Source of the DNA: Micrococcales bacterium
GTDB taxonomy: Bacteria > Actinomycetota > Actinomycetes > Actinomycetales > Dermatophilaceae
Assembly: GCA_003157445.1 (NCBI GenBank)
Contig: PMJN01000104.1
Span: 1 to 5,766 of the forward strand
DNA: 5,766 nucleotides
Direction of reading: 5' to 3'
The position numbers and the translations under genes were made by a program. Shown here one piece after another: positions 5,671 through 5,766 of this stretch. The notes beneath the pieces were generated by a model, which was not told where the DNA came from, searched no databases, and saw nothing but the letters and a program-made list of their open reading frames with translations. How positions within the stretch are numbered: the first letter of the stretch is position 1; every line of letters begins with the position of its first letter.

Positions 5671-5766
5671 ATGCCGAACCGTGGAGCCCATCGTGGAGTC
5701 CGCTGTGGAGCCCACCGTGGCGTCCGCACGACCGAACTGCCGTGGCGCAAGGTCTATGTTGCTCTG
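5671..5766 (+). CDS. Unrecognised ORF, 5' part only, with tetrapeptide repeats
   Basis: The ATG at 5671 follows GAAGGAGA (5658-5665) at five bases' distance, one of the best ribosome binding sites in the window, and the frame is open for 32 codons to the window edge. The peptide starts MPNRGAHRGVRCGAHRGVRT and continues TELPWRKVYVAL. Residues 4-19 are four tandem copies of [R/C]-G-[A/V]-[H/R], encoded by a 12-base tandem repeat, so the N-terminus is very basic. I recognise no family; the later part could be the start of a folded domain. It lies on the element side of the tRNA scar and may be element cargo. Coding status rests on the ribosome binding site and open frame only. Confidence 0.45.
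   Translation, partial: MPNRGAHRGVRCGAHRGVRTTELPWRKVYVAL
5680..5727 (+). repeat. Four tandem copies of a 12-base unit
   Basis: The four units are CGTGGAGCCCAT, CGTGGAGTCCGC, TGTGGAGCCCAC and CGTGGCGTCCGC. They alternate as two near-identical 24-base halves (5680-5703 and 5704-5727) with three differences. All lie in frame in the ORF starting at 5671, so each adds four residues. Copy number could vary by slippage. Confidence 0.75.

Overview
This is a GC-rich stretch with actinobacterial traits: NarL/DesK-type two-component genes, a LytR_C envelope protein, two starts that look leaderless behind TANNNT boxes, and a type I-E-like CRISPR repeat unit. It fits an actinomycete chromosome next to the scar of an integrated element. 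Genus cannot be read from the sequence.

Layout. Bases 1-131 (minus) hold the start of a small one-pass membrane protein. A 281-base divergent intergenic region with one strong hairpin follows. Then come an intact LuxR/NarL-family response regulator (413-1069) and its overlapping membrane-bound, PAS-containing histidine kinase (1047-2480); these two form a translationally coupled two-component system whose signal is unknown. Directly downstream, with a good ribosome binding site still in place, lies a heavily decayed acyl-CoA dehydrogenase gene of the glutaryl-CoA dehydrogenase type (2531-3700). I count about nine frameshifts in it, yet both ends of the reading frame can still be followed.

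Converging on it from the right are two minus-strand genes: a 98-residue conserved protein of the kind usually labelled a VapB-family antitoxin, though its C-terminus looks ParB-like (4368-4664), and a membrane-anchored LytR_C protein (3753-4292). They probably form an operon from a leaderless promoter.

At 4728-4785 (minus) is the 3' part of a tRNA-Ser gene, ending in CCA and lacking the 5' part. This is the usual scar of tRNA-targeted integration. Its orientation puts the ancestral chromosome to the left and the former element to the right. The right side (4786-5766) fits that reading: a 12-base tandem duplication, one isolated CRISPR-repeat-like unit, a frameshifted C-terminal fragment of a serine recombinase, a gene-free stretch, and the start of an unrecognised ORF whose first codons are four tandem 12-base repeats. 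I see no complete new system. The most noteworthy material is the tRNA scar with its CRISPR-like and recombinase debris.
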